Below are positions 1 to 6,204 of a stretch of 9,080 bases of DNA, one piece after another. The translations under genes and the position numbers were made by a program. Source of the stretch: Campylobacterota bacterium. GTDB lineage: Bacteria > Campylobacterota > Campylobacteria > Campylobacterales > SZUA-545. Under the pieces are notes generated by a model. It was not told the origin of the DNA, did no database searches, and was given only the letters and a program-made list of their open reading frames with translations. Within the stretch, counting starts at the first letter, position 1. Every line of letters starts with the position of its first letter. Location of the stretch: positions 1-9,080 of the forward strand of contig PWVP01000086.1 of NCBI GenBank assembly GCA_003561815.1, in the 5' to 3' direction.

Positions 1-2
1 CC

Positions 3-767
3 TCCCCCCGCCAAAAACTTTTAGAGCTTCTTGAGCGCTATCTGGCACTTGCGACAAAGGGGCACGCCCAGCTCGATGAAGTCGCCAAGATTCAGCGCAC
101 CCAGATCGAGGCGCTTGAGAGGGTGCTGGATAAAGAGGGCTCTAACGGCCAGTCGAGCGAGTTGAGCACGGTTTTAGACGGTTTTATTCAGGCGCAATCG
201 ATGCTGCTGGATGAGCTGGAGAGCAGTCACGAAAAAACCCGATCCCTTCAGGATGAGCTGGGCAAAGCCCAGGGGGAGATGCGCCTCGATCCGCTCACGC
301 ACATCTTTAACCGCAAAAAGCTCCAGGAGGATGTGGAGCAGTTTCTGACCCATCCCCCCTCTGATCGGCTCCGGCTCTTTATACTGGTCATCGATGCCGA
401 TGACTTCAAGCGGATCAATGACACCCACGGCCACCTGGCCGGTGATAAGGTACTAATCTACCTTGCGCGCCTGCTGCGCACCGCACTGCAGGAGGAGAGC
501 CACCTCTACCGTTACGGCGGGGAGGAGTTTGTGGTGCTCTCCTTTCATGTCAATCGCCAAGAGGCGGTCGATCTGGCAGAGCAGCTTCGCAAAAAGGTGG
601 AGACAAGCCAGATGAGCTATCAAGATCGTCCCATCAGCCTGACGGTGAGCATCGGTGTGAGCGGTCAGGAGAGCGGTGATCACTTCGATACCCTCTTTAG
701 TCGGGCCGACTCGGCGGTGCTTCGGGCGAAAAACAGGGGGCGAAACCGGGTGATGACCCGGTTTTAG
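3..767 (+). CDS. GGDEF-domain diguanylate cyclase, N-terminus cut by window edge
   Basis: The likely role is synthesis of the second messenger cyclic di-GMP from two GTP. The reading frame is open from base 3 with no stop, so the gene starts outside the window; an internal GTG at 123 is in frame but is not a convincing start. The first ~95 visible residues are helical and charged (heptad-like, coiled-coil type) and would pair two catalytic domains. A complete GGDEF domain follows: the DPLTHIFNR entry motif (about 288-314), the metal-binding VIDADDFKRIND stretch (about 390-422), GHLAGD, and the active-site GGEEF at 516-530. All catalytic residues look intact. The RxxD inhibitory site expected just before GGEEF reads QEES, so the primary product-inhibition site is missing. 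No transmembrane segment or sensor domain is visible, but the missing N-terminus could carry one. It converges on the minus-strand operon. Family assignment is very secure; the signal it senses is unknown. Confidence 0.93.
   Translation, partial: SPRQKLLELLERYLALATKGHAQLDEVAKIQRTQIEALERVLDKEGSNGQSSELSTVLDGFIQAQSMLLDELESSHEKTRSLQDELGKAQGEMRLDPLTHIFNRKKLQEDVEQFLTHPPSDRLRLFILVIDADDFKRINDTHGHLAGDKVLIYLARLLRTALQEESHLYRYGGEEFVVLSFHVNRQEAVDLAEQLRKKVETSQMSYQDRPISLTVSIGVSGQESGDHFDTLFSRADSAVLRAKNRGRNRVMTRF
743..764. terminator. Hairpin between convergent genes, probable bidirectional terminator
   Basis: An 8-bp perfect inverted repeat (AAACCGGG / CCCGGTTT) encloses a 6-base loop. On the minus strand it begins directly after the TAA stop of the aldolase-like gene and ends in a short T run, which suits the end of the seven-gene operon. 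On the plus strand it lies within the last codons of the GGDEF gene and is followed by TTTT including part of the stop codon. The T tracts are short, so termination efficiency is uncertain. Confidence 0.5.
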
Positions 768-1330
768 ATCTTGGTGTAGAGCAGCAGTCGACAGCTGTTT
801 TCGATAATCGCAAAGCTTTTGGCGAGGTTGTTAATCTCGCGGGCGTGGGCGTAGATGCCGTAACCACGAATCACCACCACATCCACATCCTGCTCGGCCA
901 TCACACGGCTAATCTCCACATCGGCCCGATCGTACCAATCCTCCGCCCCTTTAGGATCGTACACCTTTAGCCGCGGAAAAAACGCTTTACCGAAGTAGTC
1001 GCGGGGCACGATGTAGTCGTTTTCCAGCGCGTAGGCGGTGCTAAAGGGGGGCATGGCGTAGGCGACATATTTGGCATCGGGGATACTCTGATAGATGTGT
1101 GAGTGAATCTCTGAATCCAGACTCGCCTCTTTCCAGCGGTAGTCACGCACATGGTGAAGCAGGACATAGTCATCCTCGCTCAGATTATCAAAGATCGCCT
1201 CGCGCTTATTGATCAGAAATTTGCTCAGCTCCACCCTGGCAGAGATGGAGCCGTGGAAAATCCCAAAGAGGTTTTTACGAAACATCGAGAGCGAGACGCG
1301 GCTGAGCCGCTCTACCAACCGTTCTTGCAT
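764..1330 (-). CDS. Class II aldolase/adducin-fold protein, apparently lacking the zinc ligands
   Basis: The 188 residues follow the L-fuculose-phosphate aldolase (FucA/AraD) pattern. FGIFHGSISAR (22-32) matches the GTAGNVSVR region, DSEIHSHIYQSIPDA (72-86) matches SSEWRFHMAAYQSRPDA, and VVIRGYGIYAHA matches the LLQHHGLIA region. The acid/base glutamate is kept (E74). The positions that normally hold the three zinc-binding histidines appear to be Y91, M93 and Y157, so classical zinc-dependent retro-aldol chemistry looks unlikely. The phosphate-loop asparagine also seems changed. The HSH at 76-78 is the helix His region, not the metal site. The start is ATG 1330, which shares its A with the TGA stop of the upstream gene and has AAGGAG seven bases before it; a GTG at 1333 is possible but too close to that site. 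It is the last gene of the operon and overlaps the GGDEF gene tail-to-tail by 4 bases. Fold fairly secure, function unknown. Confidence 0.8.
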   Translation of the reverse strand: MQERLVERLSRVSLSMFRKNLFGIFHGSISARVELSKFLINKREAIFDNLSEDDYVLLHHVRDYRWKEASLDSEIHSHIYQSIPDAKYVAYAMPPFSTAYALENDYIVPRDYFGKAFFPRLKVYDPKGAEDWYDRADVEISRVMAEQDVDVVVIRGYGIYAHAREINNLAKSFAIIENSCRLLLYTKI

Positions 1331-2451
1331 CACTCGACTCCTTTCAGGCTGGGATAATCATAGCAGCCAGGCTCCCTCTGCCGCCTGAAGTGGCGCAACA
1401 AAAGACGATCGGGGCGCAAAAACTCCGGCAGCTCGCCCTGTTTGAGGATATGCTCTGCCAGCAGCCAGCCGGTATAGGGCGCCGTGACAAACCCGCGCCC
1501 GCCGTGACCGGAGTGGATATAGAGCCCCGGATAGAGCGGCATCTGCCCTTGCAGCTTCGCCCCCTTAAAAAGCAGCGGCTGCTCTTTAGCCAGACGCGCG
1601 GCATGGCTAAAAGCACCCACAGCGGGCAGGTAGTCGTTGTTGGCCGGTCGCATCCCGCCTTTGATATCCACAATCTCAGCCTGCATTAAGCGCCGATCGA
1701 GGCTAATGGCCTCCTCTAGAAGTGCCTGAGCGGCCAGAGGATCGACGCGCCACTGCTCAACGCCGCGCCGATGGGTCGCTCCGACAGCCACCGTCTGATC
1801 TGGTAGCGTGGCCGAGATGGCCACCGCTGCGCTGATATTGTAGCGCCGCTGTAGAGCGGTTTTTAGGGCCAGACGCTCCCCCCACACCCCTTTTCGGCCC
1901 ATCCAGCCATCGGGCAGGATGGAGGGGTAAGCACCGGTGGCCACCACCACACACGGCGCGCGCCAACTGGCCACATGCCAGCTACCCTGATGATAGTGCG
2001 GCTCATGGGCTGCAACACCCCCCTTAAAATCACACCCCCTTAAAAGCGCCTCAGCCAGCTGATCGGGCTGGATCATCCCCGCTTCAGGGAAAAAGACCCC
2101 TCCGCGCCAGCGGCGGTGGGCGAGCGTCTGCAGATACGCCGTAAGCGCTAAAAAGGACTCAAGGCTCTCTTTGGGTTTAGGGTAGCGCAGCACGCCCCCT
2201 TTAATAAGGGCATGGGGGGCAATCTGTGCGTAGAGCTCCAGTGAAAAGCTCAAAGCGCGGTTGACCAGCGCCATCGTCTGGCTGCCGCGCCCCATCATCG
2301 GCGAGAGAAAAGCCCCCGCCGCCTGACTGGCGCCCCCAAAGGGGTGCTCATGGCGATCGATAACGCAGACCCGTTTGCCCGCCCGGGCCAGAAAGTGGGC
2401 CACACTCGCCCCCGCAATCCCCGCACCGATCACAATCACATCATACTGCAC
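1330..2451 (-). CDS. FAD-dependent oxidoreductase of the DAO family, MnmC2-like
   Basis: This 373-residue protein has the layout of D-amino-acid-oxidase (DAO) flavoproteins and most resembles the C-terminal oxidoreductase half of MnmC, which removes the carboxymethyl group from cmnm5(s2)U34 in tRNA wobble positions. The N-terminus has the dinucleotide motif GAGIAG (9-14) and a ribose-binding acidic residue, D32. GGASQAAGAFLSPM (about 38-51) resembles the GASGN..G segment of MnmC. VVATGAY follows near 170, and the C-terminal FAD-binding motifs KGGMRPANNDYLPAVG (264-279) and SGHGGRGFVTAPYTG (314-328). No methyltransferase half is present. I chose GTG 2451, eleven bases inside the mtaB gene, because GGGGGAG sits five bases upstream and the protein then begins directly before the FAD fold; a longer frame to 2502 would add 17 unlikely residues. 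Placement after the tRNA-modifying mtaB supports a tRNA role by inference. A glycine oxidase (ThiO) or D-amino-acid dehydrogenase is the main alternative. Confidence 0.75.
   Translation of the reverse strand: MQYDVIVIGAGIAGASVAHFLARAGKRVCVIDRHEHPFGGASQAAGAFLSPMMGRGSQTMALVNRALSFSLELYAQIAPHALIKGGVLRYPKPKESLESFLALTAYLQTLAHRRWRGGVFFPEAGMIQPDQLAEALLRGCDFKGGVAAHEPHYHQGSWHVASWRAPCVVVATGAYPSILPDGWMGRKGVWGERLALKTALQRRYNISAAVAISATLPDQTVAVGATHRRGVEQWRVDPLAAQALLEEAISLDRRLMQAEIVDIKGGMRPANNDYLPAVGAFSHAARLAKEQPLLFKGAKLQGQMPLYPGLYIHSGHGGRGFVTAPYTGWLLAEHILKQGELPEFLRPDRLLLRHFRRQREPGCYDYPSLKGVE
1338..1343 (-). promoter_or_regulatory. Ribosome binding site that decides the start of the aldolase-like gene
   Basis: AAGGAG on the minus strand lies seven bases before ATG 1330 but only four before the in-frame GTG 1333. 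The spacing favours the ATG, which forms a TGATG stop-start overlap with the preceding gene and so suggests translational coupling. Confidence 0.7.
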
Positions 2452-3709
2452 AAACACTCCCCCAAATGCGCCCCTGCGCGTCGGGCCAGAACCGATCGAC
2501 ACTCACCCACTCACCGGGCCGATGCGCCCCCTCAATCCAGATGCGCGTAAAGTATTGATCCAGGCCTGAGGCGATGTTGGCCTCCTGGCGCTCGATCAGC
2601 ACCCGCAGCGGTGCAGCGGCGCGGCTCTCATAAAAAAGACGGTGCTTGCGGGCAACCTCCGCCTCAATCGCCTGGCGACGGCTGGCGGCCAGATGGCCAT
2701 CCACATCCTGCTTTAGACGAGCTGCAGGAGTCCCGCTGCGGGGGCTGTAGGTAAAGAGGTGGATATGCGTCAGCGGCAGCGCTTGCAGATTTTTAAGCGC
2801 CTCATCAAAGATCGCGTCACTCTCGCCGGGAAAGCCCACGATGTAATCACTTCCGATCGTAAACCCCTCCTGGGCGATTCGATCCAGAAGCGCCCGATCG
2901 ACACTAAAGCGGTTGATCCGGTTCATGCGCGCAAGCATCGCATCGCTGGTGTGCTGCAGCGCGATGTGCAGGTGGCGCGCCATCAAGGGGTGTGTGAGCT
3001 GCTCCATCAGAGCATCATCCACCTGCGAAGGCTCAAGGCTACCCAATCGAAGCCGCTTAATGCCCGGCACTTTAAAGAGGCTTTTTAACAGATCGGCCAT
3101 ACGCTCGCCACGCTCGCGCCCAAAACTTCCGGTATTGGTTCCTGTGAGGATAAACTCCTCAAACCCCTGCTCGACCAGGCGCGTTATCTGGGTGGTGATA
3201 TGCTCGATCGTATAGCTGCGCGCCGGACCGCGCACAGAGGGGATAATGCAGTAGCTACAACGAAAATCGCACCCCTCCTGAATCTTGACAAAGGCGCGCT
3301 GGCGCCCCTCAAAACGCTCAATCAGCGTCTCGTCCAGGTGGGCCCCCAGGGGCTCAACCGATCGCTGAGGCGCGGTGATAAAGTGGGCGATCTTCTCCTT
3401 TTGGCCGTGGTCAAACAGCCCATCGACCTGCGCTGTTTCAAAGAGCTTCTCACCCTGACTCTGCACAGCACAACCGGTAAAGAGAATCGTGATGCCTGGA
3501 TAGCGGCGGCGCAAGCGGTTGATATAGCTTCGCACCCCACTATCGGCGGCGTTGGTAACCGTGCAGGAGTTAATCACCACCGTATCGGCCTGGGCTTCAC
3601 TCTCAACGCGGCGGTGTTTGCCCAGCCGGGCGATCATCACCTGTGTGTCGAAAAGATTGGTGCGACAACCGAAGGTTTTAAAGTAGACCCGACGGGCAGA
3701 GCTGGGCAT
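2441..3709 (-). CDS. mtaB: tRNA (N6-threonylcarbamoyladenosine(37)-C2)-methylthiotransferase MtaB
   Basis: MtaB is a radical-SAM enzyme that adds a methylthio group to t6A37 next to the anticodon of ANN-decoding tRNAs, giving ms2t6A. The 422-residue length is normal. The N-terminal UPF0004 domain carries the three cysteines for the auxiliary 4Fe-4S cluster: C15 (FGCRTN), C49 (NSCTVTN) and C80 (TGCAVQS). The radical-SAM cluster is CDFRCSYC (C147, C151, C154), followed by IIPSVRGPARS. LTGTNTGSFG and LRLGSLEPSQ mark the SAM barrel, and residues from about 360 on look like the TRAM-type RNA-binding end. The FGCRTN and GCDFRCSYC style fits MtaB better than MiaB or RimO. It begins with ATG 3709, ten bases after the argS stop, with only a weak ribosome site, so coupling to argS translation is likely. 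Its 3' end overlaps the next gene by 11 bases. All catalytic cysteines are present. Confidence 0.93.
   Translation of the reverse strand: MPSSARRVYFKTFGCRTNLFDTQVMIARLGKHRRVESEAQADTVVINSCTVTNAADSGVRSYINRLRRRYPGITILFTGCAVQSQGEKLFETAQVDGLFDHGQKEKIAHFITAPQRSVEPLGAHLDETLIERFEGRQRAFVKIQEGCDFRCSYCIIPSVRGPARSYTIEHITTQITRLVEQGFEEFILTGTNTGSFGRERGERMADLLKSLFKVPGIKRLRLGSLEPSQVDDALMEQLTHPLMARHLHIALQHTSDAMLARMNRINRFSVDRALLDRIAQEGFTIGSDYIVGFPGESDAIFDEALKNLQALPLTHIHLFTYSPRSGTPAARLKQDVDGHLAASRRQAIEAEVARKHRLFYESRAAAPLRVLIERQEANIASGLDQYFTRIWIEGAHRPGEWVSVDRFWPDAQGRIWGSVCAV
2457..2463 (-). promoter_or_regulatory. Ribosome binding site for the FAD oxidoreductase inside the mtaB 3' end
   Basis: GGGGGAG on the minus strand, five bases before GTG 2451. 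It lies inside the last codons of mtaB, so translation of the two genes is probably coupled. Confidence 0.55.
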
Positions 3710-3719
3710 CGCTTCGGGG

Positions 3720-5312
3720 CTACATCCGCTCTTTTGCGGTGATGCCCAGCAGCTTGAGCCCCAGCCGGATCGAGAGGGCCGAGACCGCTAAGATCTTGAG
3801 AAACTGCGCCTCTTTTTCGTTGCCCACGACACGGTTTTCGGTGTAGAAGCGGTGGACTTTGCCAGCGAGCTTATAGAGGTAGTCGGTCATCAGGTTGACC
3901 TGACGGGTGTGAAAGGCGTCATCGATCACCTCTGGCAGCAGCATCGCTGAAAAGAGCAGCTCTTTTGCATCGTGGCCCAGATCGCTCAAATGCACTTCAG
4001 CCATATCGCTATGGGCGTGCTCGCTTTTCTCAAAGAGCGAGCAGATGCGTGCATGGGCGTAGTTGACATAGTAGATGGGGTTGGAGCTGTCCTCTTTAGA
4101 GAGCAGATCGATATCAAACTCCAGATGGGTATCGGCCCGCTTGGTCAAAAAGACAAACCGCAGCGCGTCATACCCCACCTCCTGGCCCACCTCCTCCATG
4201 GTCACGAAGTTGCCCGATCGCTTGGACATCTTGTAGGGATCGCCGCCCTTTAGAAGGGCCACCATCTGCGAAAGCAGCACCTCCAGGCGCTCTGGGTCAT
4301 AGCCTAGAAAATCGATCGCTGCACGCACCCGCGGGATGTAGCCGTGGTGATCGGCTCCCCAGATATTGATGTAGCGATCAAAACCACGGGCAAACTTATC
4401 ACCGTGGTAGATAATATCCCCGGCTAAATAGGTGGGCTCACCACTCTCTCTCACAACGACACGATCTTTGCCATCGCCCTTCTGGCTGGAGGCAAGCCAC
4501 ACCTTGCCCGCCTCATCGGTATAGAGTGCGCCGCGCTTCTCCAGCGCCTGACGGGTATCGTCCCAACGATCGTAAAGCGATCGCTCACTCACAAAGCGAT
4601 CAAAGACAATCCCCGCCTCTTTAAGGGTGTCGTTAATCCAGGCCATCATCTCATCTTTAGCCCAGTCGCGCAGTGCGCTCAGATCCGCTTCCGGCTGAAA
4701 GATCGCCTCGCCAAAGTGCGCCTGCGCCTTTTTGGCCAGCTCAAGAATATACTCCCCCTGATAGCACTCGGGGGGAAACGCTACCGCTTCACCCAACAAC
4801 TCAGCGCGCCCCTTAAAGTGCAGCGATCGGGCCAGTAGATCGACCTGGTTGCCCGCATCGTTGATGTAGTACTCGCTGGTGATCTGATAGCCCAGATGGC
4901 GACCAAGCCGCATCAGCACATCGCCAAAGATCGCACCGCGGGCGTGGCCGATATGCAAAGGGCCGGTGGGGTTGGCACTAACAAACTCCAGAAGAATGCT
5001 CTCGCCCTCTGACTGCTCACCGAAGCGATCGCCATCGCGCAGAGCAGCTGTGGCAAACTCATCCAGGAAGCGATCACTGAGGGTAAAGTTGACATAGCCG
5101 CTCAGGTGCTCTACTTTATCAAAAAGCTCTCCGTGGAGAAGTTTTTCGCAGAGCTCCTCAGCGATGGCGTGGGGGGATTTACGATAGACCTTCGCCAAAG
5201 AGAAGGCGACAGGCGTACAGAAGTGGCCGAAGCTGCTATCCTTCGGCTTTGTGACAGGAACCTCTGCCGCATCCAGCTGCGACGAAATGTGGGCCTTAAT
5301 CCGTTTTTTCAA
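3720..5312 (-). CDS. argS: Arginyl-tRNA synthetase
   Basis: This cytoplasmic class I aminoacyl-tRNA synthetase charges tRNA-Arg with arginine using ATP. The 530 residues match the compact form known from Helicobacter (about 540). The Arg-tRNA-synthetase N-terminal domain occupies about residues 1-85, with PKDSSFGHFCTPVAFSLAK aligning with its usual start. The catalytic core has the HIGH signature at 120-123 (PTGPLHIGHARG) and KMSKR at 361-365 (variant of KMSKS). YYINDAGNQ and WGADHHGYIPR are typical ArgS motifs. The C-terminal DALR-type anticodon-binding domain runs from about residue 415, with YVNYAHARICSLF. The start codon is TTG at 5312, preceded by AAGGGA; no ATG lies near the conserved N-terminus, so the TTG is well supported. 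It sits 12 bases after tatA and 10 before mtaB. It is presumably essential unless a second copy exists elsewhere. Confidence 0.97.
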   Translation of the reverse strand: MKKRIKAHISSQLDAAEVPVTKPKDSSFGHFCTPVAFSLAKVYRKSPHAIAEELCEKLLHGELFDKVEHLSGYVNFTLSDRFLDEFATAALRDGDRFGEQSEGESILLEFVSANPTGPLHIGHARGAIFGDVLMRLGRHLGYQITSEYYINDAGNQVDLLARSLHFKGRAELLGEAVAFPPECYQGEYILELAKKAQAHFGEAIFQPEADLSALRDWAKDEMMAWINDTLKEAGIVFDRFVSERSLYDRWDDTRQALEKRGALYTDEAGKVWLASSQKGDGKDRVVVRESGEPTYLAGDIIYHGDKFARGFDRYINIWGADHHGYIPRVRAAIDFLGYDPERLEVLLSQMVALLKGGDPYKMSKRSGNFVTMEEVGQEVGYDALRFVFLTKRADTHLEFDIDLLSKEDSSNPIYYVNYAHARICSLFEKSEHAHSDMAEVHLSDLGHDAKELLFSAMLLPEVIDDAFHTRQVNLMTDYLYKLAGKVHRFYTENRVVGNEKEAQFLKILAVSALSIRLGLKLLGITAKERM

Positions 5313-5324
5313 GCGAGGGGTCCC

Positions 5325-5579
5325 TTAGGCTTTACTCTTTTGGGACTCGGTGCTCTTCTCCTCTGCTGCTACCGCATCGGCCTTCTCCGCCTCCAGGCTT
5401 TTCTTCTCAGTAGAGCTGCTCTTCGCTTCACCCTCGGGCTCATCCTCGTTGACCGCTTTTTTGAAGTTTTTGATTCCGCTTCCGATACCTTTGGCGAGAT
5501 CGGGGATCTTTTTCGCCCCAAAGAGAAGCACCACGATGGTAAGAATAATCAACAACTCCGGCATACTGGGCATACCCAT
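5325..5579 (-). CDS. tatA: Sec-independent protein translocase subunit TatA
   Basis: TatA oligomers form the transport element of the twin-arginine pathway, which exports folded, often cofactor-bearing proteins across the inner membrane. The 84-residue protein has the canonical build: a short N-terminus (MGMPSMPELL), one transmembrane helix at about 7-20, the FGAKKIPDLAKGIGSGIK hinge and amphipathic helix at 20-37, then FKK and a charged, unstructured Lys/Glu/Ser/Ala-rich tail at 42-84. TatB-type features are absent. The start ATG 5579 has an ideal AAGGAG five bases upstream. It lies nine bases after gmk and 12 before argS. Other Tat genes (tatB, tatC) are not in the window. Confidence 0.95.
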   Translation of the reverse strand: MGMPSMPELLIILTIVVLLFGAKKIPDLAKGIGSGIKNFKKAVNEDEPEGEAKSSSTEKKSLEAEKADAVAAEEKSTESQKSKA

Positions 5580-5584
5580 AGAAA

Positions 5585-5590
5585 CTCCTT
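5585..5590 (-). promoter_or_regulatory. Ribosome binding site of tatA overlapping the gmk stop codon
   Basis: AAGGAG on the minus strand is five bases before ATG 5579; its first two bases are part of the TAA stop of gmk (5589-5591). This is the strongest Shine-Dalgarno site in the operon and fits the need for many TatA copies. Confidence 0.75.
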
Positions 5591-6203
5591 ACGATTGACC
5601 TTTCCAGGTCGAAATAAACTCGGGTAATGATACCCTAGATACCTTATAGCGAGAGGCAAGCACCATTGCTTTAAGCACCTCCAAAGAGTCGTCGTAGTCA
5701 TCATTGACCAGCAGGTAGTCGTAGCGATCGAGCTGGTTCATCTCGATCAGGGCATTAATCAGCCGCTTTTCGATCACCTCTTCACTATCGGTTCCGCGCC
5801 CCGCCAGGCGCTGACGCAAAACCGCGATATCGGGCGTGGTCACAAAGACGGAGGTGGTCTCTTTGGGAAAGAGTGCCGAGATGGCCGCCTGGCCCTGCAC
5901 ATCGATATCAAACAGAACCGTCCGCCCCGCCTCAAGCGCCTCAATCACGCGGCTTTTGCTGGTGCCGTAGAAGTTGTCATGCACCTGCGCCCACTCCAAA
6001 AAGTCGCCACTATCGATCGCGGCGAGAAACTGCTCTTTGGAGGCAAAAAAGTAGTCCTCCCCCTCCCGCTCGCCACTTCGGGGAGCGCGGGTTGTGGTTG
6101 AAATGGAGAGATGGGCGAAGTCGTAAGCCTCGCATACCGCCTTACACAGAGAGCTTTTGCCCGACCCACTCGGGCCGGAGACCACTACCAGTGAACCGCT
6201 CAA
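5589..6203 (-). CDS. gmk: Guanylate kinase
   Basis: The enzyme phosphorylates GMP to GDP with ATP, the step that feeds GTP, dGTP and (p)ppGpp/c-di-GMP pools. The 204 residues match the bacterial family length. The P-loop is GPSGSGKSS at 10-18, followed by the GMP-binding segment ISTTTRAPRSGEREGEDYFF (34-53) with R39, R42 and Y51, then FLEWAQVHDNFYGTSK (68-83), FDIDVQGQ (98-105) and the lid arginines in LRQRLAGRGTDS. The start is a TTG at 6203, two bases beyond the stop of the poly-E-rich gene, with AAGGG five bases upstream; no in-frame ATG lies before the P-loop, so this start is well supported. The gene sits nine bases before tatA. No residue of the active site appears lost. Confidence 0.96.
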   Translation of the reverse strand: MSGSLVVVSGPSGSGKSSLCKAVCEAYDFAHLSISTTTRAPRSGEREGEDYFFASKEQFLAAIDSGDFLEWAQVHDNFYGTSKSRVIEALEAGRTVLFDIDVQGQAAISALFPKETTSVFVTTPDIAVLRQRLAGRGTDSEEVIEKRLINALIEMNQLDRYDYLLVNDDYDDSLEVLKAMVLASRYKVSRVSLPEFISTWKGQS

Positions 6204-6204
6204 A

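Noticed and set aside
123..125. GTG as the real start of the GGDEF gene.
   Set aside because: The same frame continues upstream to the window edge with coiled-coil-like coding sequence and there is no good ribosome site before the GTG.
1097..1105. HSH (residues 76-78) of the aldolase-like protein as zinc ligands.
   Set aside because: By alignment to FucA it belongs to the helix after the catalytic Glu; the zinc histidines fall about 15 residues later, where Tyr and Met are found.
3200..3742. Plus-strand frame of 180 codons opposite mtaB.
   Set aside because: Antisense shadow of a gene whose catalytic cysteines are all present on the minus strand.
5106..5627. Plus-strand frame of 173 codons across argS, tatA and gmk ends.
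   Set aside because: It is antisense to three well-identified genes and has no recognisable domain.
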